From CAZJBP01 sp964544115 (GTDB taxonomy: Bacteria > Verrucomicrobiota > Kiritimatiellia > UBA8416 > JADHWI01), in assembly GCA_964544115.1 (NCBI GenBank), contig CAZJBP010000009.1:1-36083 (forward strand): a stretch of 36,083 bases of DNA, written 5' to 3'. Made by a program: the position numbers and the translations under genes. Positions within the stretch are counted from its first letter, which is position 1. Each line of letters starts with the position of its first letter. The notes beneath the pieces are model-generated. The model made no database searches. It was given only the letters and a program-made list of their open reading frames with translations, and was not told where the DNA came from. Positions 34,165 through 36,083 of this stretch are shown piece after piece.

Positions 34165-34785
34165 TCAGTGTTCTCTTGTGGCCAGCCACGTGCTGCCGGC
34201 CAGAGCGAGTACCGTGCCGGCGCCGCCAACGCCGAACCCGAGGATCTCTCCCGCCCGCCCCGCGCTGAGCGCCGTCAGCCCGACCTGGAAGATGAGGTGC
34301 GGCAGGAAGGCCACGGCGATCACCGCCCAGGCCCGGCGTTCGCGGCGCGCAAACCGCGCGGCACAGCCGATCAGGGCCAGCATCGCGACCGGCAGAATAG
34401 CGCCGACCCATGCGAACCGGGCGGGCAGCCAGGGGTCATCCAGAAGCAGCATCAACACGCTGATCGCCATCAGCGACAGCCCGCCGGCCGCGTTCACGGC
34501 CACGTGCGCCGCCGCCCCCGGCGCCGGCCGGCCGCTGCGGAGGCTCCACAGGGCGGCGGCGGTCACCATGAGGGCCCACGCGTAGGGATACGCAATCACG
34601 ACGGCCACGCCGGTGAACGCCGCGGACTGGCCGAAGCCCTCCGAAGGGAACGCCGTCTCCAGCGCCCACCTGAGCATGGCGAAGGGCCGGTTGTCGAAGC
34701 CGGGCGGCAGGAAGAACGACAGCGCGAACAGCGCCGCGCCGGCGGCCAGGATCCAGCGGCTCAACGTGTCGAGGGCTCGATTCAT
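34165..34785 (-). CDS. Multi-pass membrane protein, function unknown
   Basis: A 206-residue protein with about six hydrophobic segments ('WILAAGAALFALSFFLPPGF', 'AFTGVAVVIAYPYAWALMV', 'AAGGLSLMAISVLMLLLDD', 'WVGAILPVAMLALIGCAA', 'AWAVIAVAFLPHLIFQVGL', 'GVGGAGTVLALAGSTWLAT'). No family motif was recognised. ATG 34785 overlaps the stop of the upstream phosphodiester glycosidase by four bases (ATGA), so the two are probably translated together and may work together at the envelope. In-frame sequence upstream lies inside the glycosidase gene. Confidence 0.8.
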   Translation of the reverse strand: MNRALDTLSRWILAAGAALFALSFFLPPGFDNRPFAMLRWALETAFPSEGFGQSAAFTGVAVVIAYPYAWALMVTAAALWSLRSGRPAPGAAAHVAVNAAGGLSLMAISVLMLLLDDPWLPARFAWVGAILPVAMLALIGCAARFARRERRAWAVIAVAFLPHLIFQVGLTALSAGRAGEILGFGVGGAGTVLALAGSTWLATREH

Positions 34786-36020
34786 GGGGTTCCGCCGGGC
34801 TGCGGCTGGCCGGCCGGAGCCGTCGAGAACACGGCCAGGCCGTTGCACATGGCGCGCGGCCCGCCGCGGCCGCGCACGAGGTAGTCGCCGTTGGCGTAGA
34901 GCGTCGCTGAATCGCCGCCGTCGAACATGACCGCGTCGCCGGCGCCGATGCCGACCATCAGGTCGGCCGTGTCCTCAAGTCCCAGTCCCAGGCTTTCGTC
35001 CGAACGGCCCTTGATTCCCACGAGATAGACATACCGCCCGTCGCGGCTCACGCCGGCCACCGCCCGCGGGTGGTTCCGCCGGAGGTAGGCCTTCTCGGCC
35101 GCGCCGATTCCGTCCTCCGCCAGTTCCAGGCTGGCCTTTCCGTCGCGCGCGATCTGCGGCCCGCCGCCGACGGCCTCCGTCGCCGCGGGCGTCAGCGTCG
35201 TGCGGATCCGGACCGTGACGCCCGGCCGGAAGCCGTTGGTCAGGGCGGGGCTCGCCGCCCCGCCGCCGCAGGCCAGCAGGAGGCCGGTATCGGGGATGGC
35301 CACCGGCGCGCCGTCGGAGAACACGCGCACGACCTGTCCGGTGACGACGCCGTTGATGCGCGGCAGCTCGGTGGCAATGGCGACCGCGCCCCTTGTGGCC
35401 GGCACGGTCAAGGTCGGGCCCAGCGCCTGTGCGTAGAGGTGCAGCCCCTCCGCGTCCCCGGTACGCGGGCGGTTCAGGTCCCGGATGTCGCGCCACGCGG
35501 GGTCGCCCTCGACTTGCACCTGCAGGGTCGTGCGCGGGCGGGCAATCAGCGGCCGGTTCTCGGGATCCACCAGGAACGCGGAGCGGCCCTCGGGCGAATA
35601 GAGCAGCCGGCCCTTCTCGGCGTGCAGGCCCCACGGGCCCGGCGTGCCGGCCCCGAAGTAGTCGCCGTTGATGGCGGCGACCACGCGGCGGCCGTTGCCG
35701 TCGGCGGCCTGGGCCATCTCCGCGAGGGTCTCCTTGCCGCGGGCGCCACCAACGCGGGTCTTCAGAGCGCCGAGGCGGACGGTCGGCTCCTGCAGATCGA
35801 TCCGGACCACGTGGTACGCAAGCGGGGGCTGGGCGCGGGAGAACGCGGCGCGCTCGATGCCCGGGGCGAGGGGCGTGTACTGGAGCTTCGGATTCGCCAG
35901 GTCGGGGTCAACCCCGCGACTCGGCGGCGCGCGACGCGAGCATCCCGCGGCCGCCGCGCACAGGGCCAGCAACGCCACGGCTCGCCACCACACGGATCTC
36001 ATCTCCCTGGAATCTGCCAT
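34782..36020 (-). CDS. Phosphodiester glycosidase (NAGPA/DUF2233) lipoprotein
   Basis: A 412-residue exported protein. ATG 36020 follows GGAGGAG at proper distance; the next Met (residue 7) has its purine-rich sequence too close. The signal ends in 'LLALCAAAAGCSRR', a lipobox with the acylated Cys, so it is likely a membrane-attached lipoprotein. The NAGPA domain is shown by 'HVVRIDLQEPTVRLGALKTR', 'VVAAINGDYFGAGTPGPWGL', 'AVGGGPQIARDG', 'NHPRAVAGVSRDGRYVYLVG' and 'AGDAVMFDGGDSATLYANG', all standard family blocks. Members remove sugar-phosphate caps from glycans. Placement next to a glycosyltransferase and a membrane protein fits envelope polysaccharide handling. The substrate is unknown. Confidence 0.93.
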   Translation of the reverse strand: MADSREMRSVWWRAVALLALCAAAAGCSRRAPPSRGVDPDLANPKLQYTPLAPGIERAAFSRAQPPLAYHVVRIDLQEPTVRLGALKTRVGGARGKETLAEMAQAADGNGRRVVAAINGDYFGAGTPGPWGLHAEKGRLLYSPEGRSAFLVDPENRPLIARPRTTLQVQVEGDPAWRDIRDLNRPRTGDAEGLHLYAQALGPTLTVPATRGAVAIATELPRINGVVTGQVVRVFSDGAPVAIPDTGLLLACGGGAASPALTNGFRPGVTVRIRTTLTPAATEAVGGGPQIARDGKASLELAEDGIGAAEKAYLRRNHPRAVAGVSRDGRYVYLVGIKGRSDESLGLGLEDTADLMVGIGAGDAVMFDGGDSATLYANGDYLVRGRGGPRAMCNGLAVFSTAPAGQPQPGGTP

Positions 36021-36083
36021 CTCTCGCGCTCCTCCGCAGAGGGGCTCATGCTCACACACGGAAACTGGAGCCACAACCAGAAA

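Overview
The window is GC-rich bacterial chromosomal DNA and is gene-dense. It most likely comes from the PVC group, close to Kiritimatiellota or Verrucomicrobiota. This is inferred from the gene set: a secreted protein opening with a 'VNVVGF' motif just after its signal peptide, a short PEP-CTERM protein, a DUF2723/TPR membrane giant, a eukaryote-type UDP-sugar pyrophosphorylase, and a long MoxR/Bat locus linked to a GldA/F/G-like ABC system. No 16S, tRNA or other phylogenetic marker was found, so the assignment is tentative. No phage, IS transposase or CRISPR array was seen.

Layout. (1) 1-3725, minus strand: a sigma-54 activator carrying a catalytically dead arsenate-reductase/LMW-phosphatase-like domain and a Cys-rich PAS domain. 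It is followed by an intergenic region with a strong -24/-12 promoter and palindromes, then a small Cys-containing protein, an exported thioredoxin-like protein and a flavodiiron protein that runs off the left edge. This resembles NorR-norV logic with a different sensor. (2) 3874-6973, plus strand: four exported proteins, including the VNVVGF protein, the PEP-CTERM protein and an archaemetzincin-like pseudoenzyme. (3) 7080-13219: a DUF2723/TPR protein, an rRNA pseudouridine synthase (minus strand), a UDP-sugar pyrophosphorylase and a small nucleotidyltransferase-fold protein. A pair of inverted REP-like hairpins lies between the two convergent genes.

(4) 13234-29278, minus strand, about 16 kb in one direction: ABC ATPase, ABC permease, GldG-like auxiliary protein, DUF4340 protein, MoxR ATPase, DUF58 protein, a DUF4381-like membrane protein, a four-helix-bundle gene that appears inserted, BatA, a BatB-BatC fusion, BatD, a BatE-like TPR protein and a second BatD-like protein with an SH3-like tail. 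Many junctions overlap by four bases. Three junctions in the middle instead carry degenerate 7-bp tandem arrays, and two of these form inverted flanks around the four-helix-bundle gene.

(5) 29399-33191: an NtrC-type response regulator and its membrane histidine kinase (minus strand), diverging from a membrane-anchored small heat shock protein that has a candidate sigma-54 promoter and a perfect 20-bp inverted repeat upstream. (6) 33314-36020: a family 2 glycosyltransferase, then, on the opposite strand and overlapping by four bases, a phosphodiester-glycosidase lipoprotein and a small multi-pass membrane protein.

The most interesting parts are two local sigma-54 circuits (redox, and envelope or protein stress), two pseudoenzymes, and the short-period intergenic arrays that have shaped gene ends and starts inside the Bat operon. 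All functional statements come from motif recognition; no database search was run.
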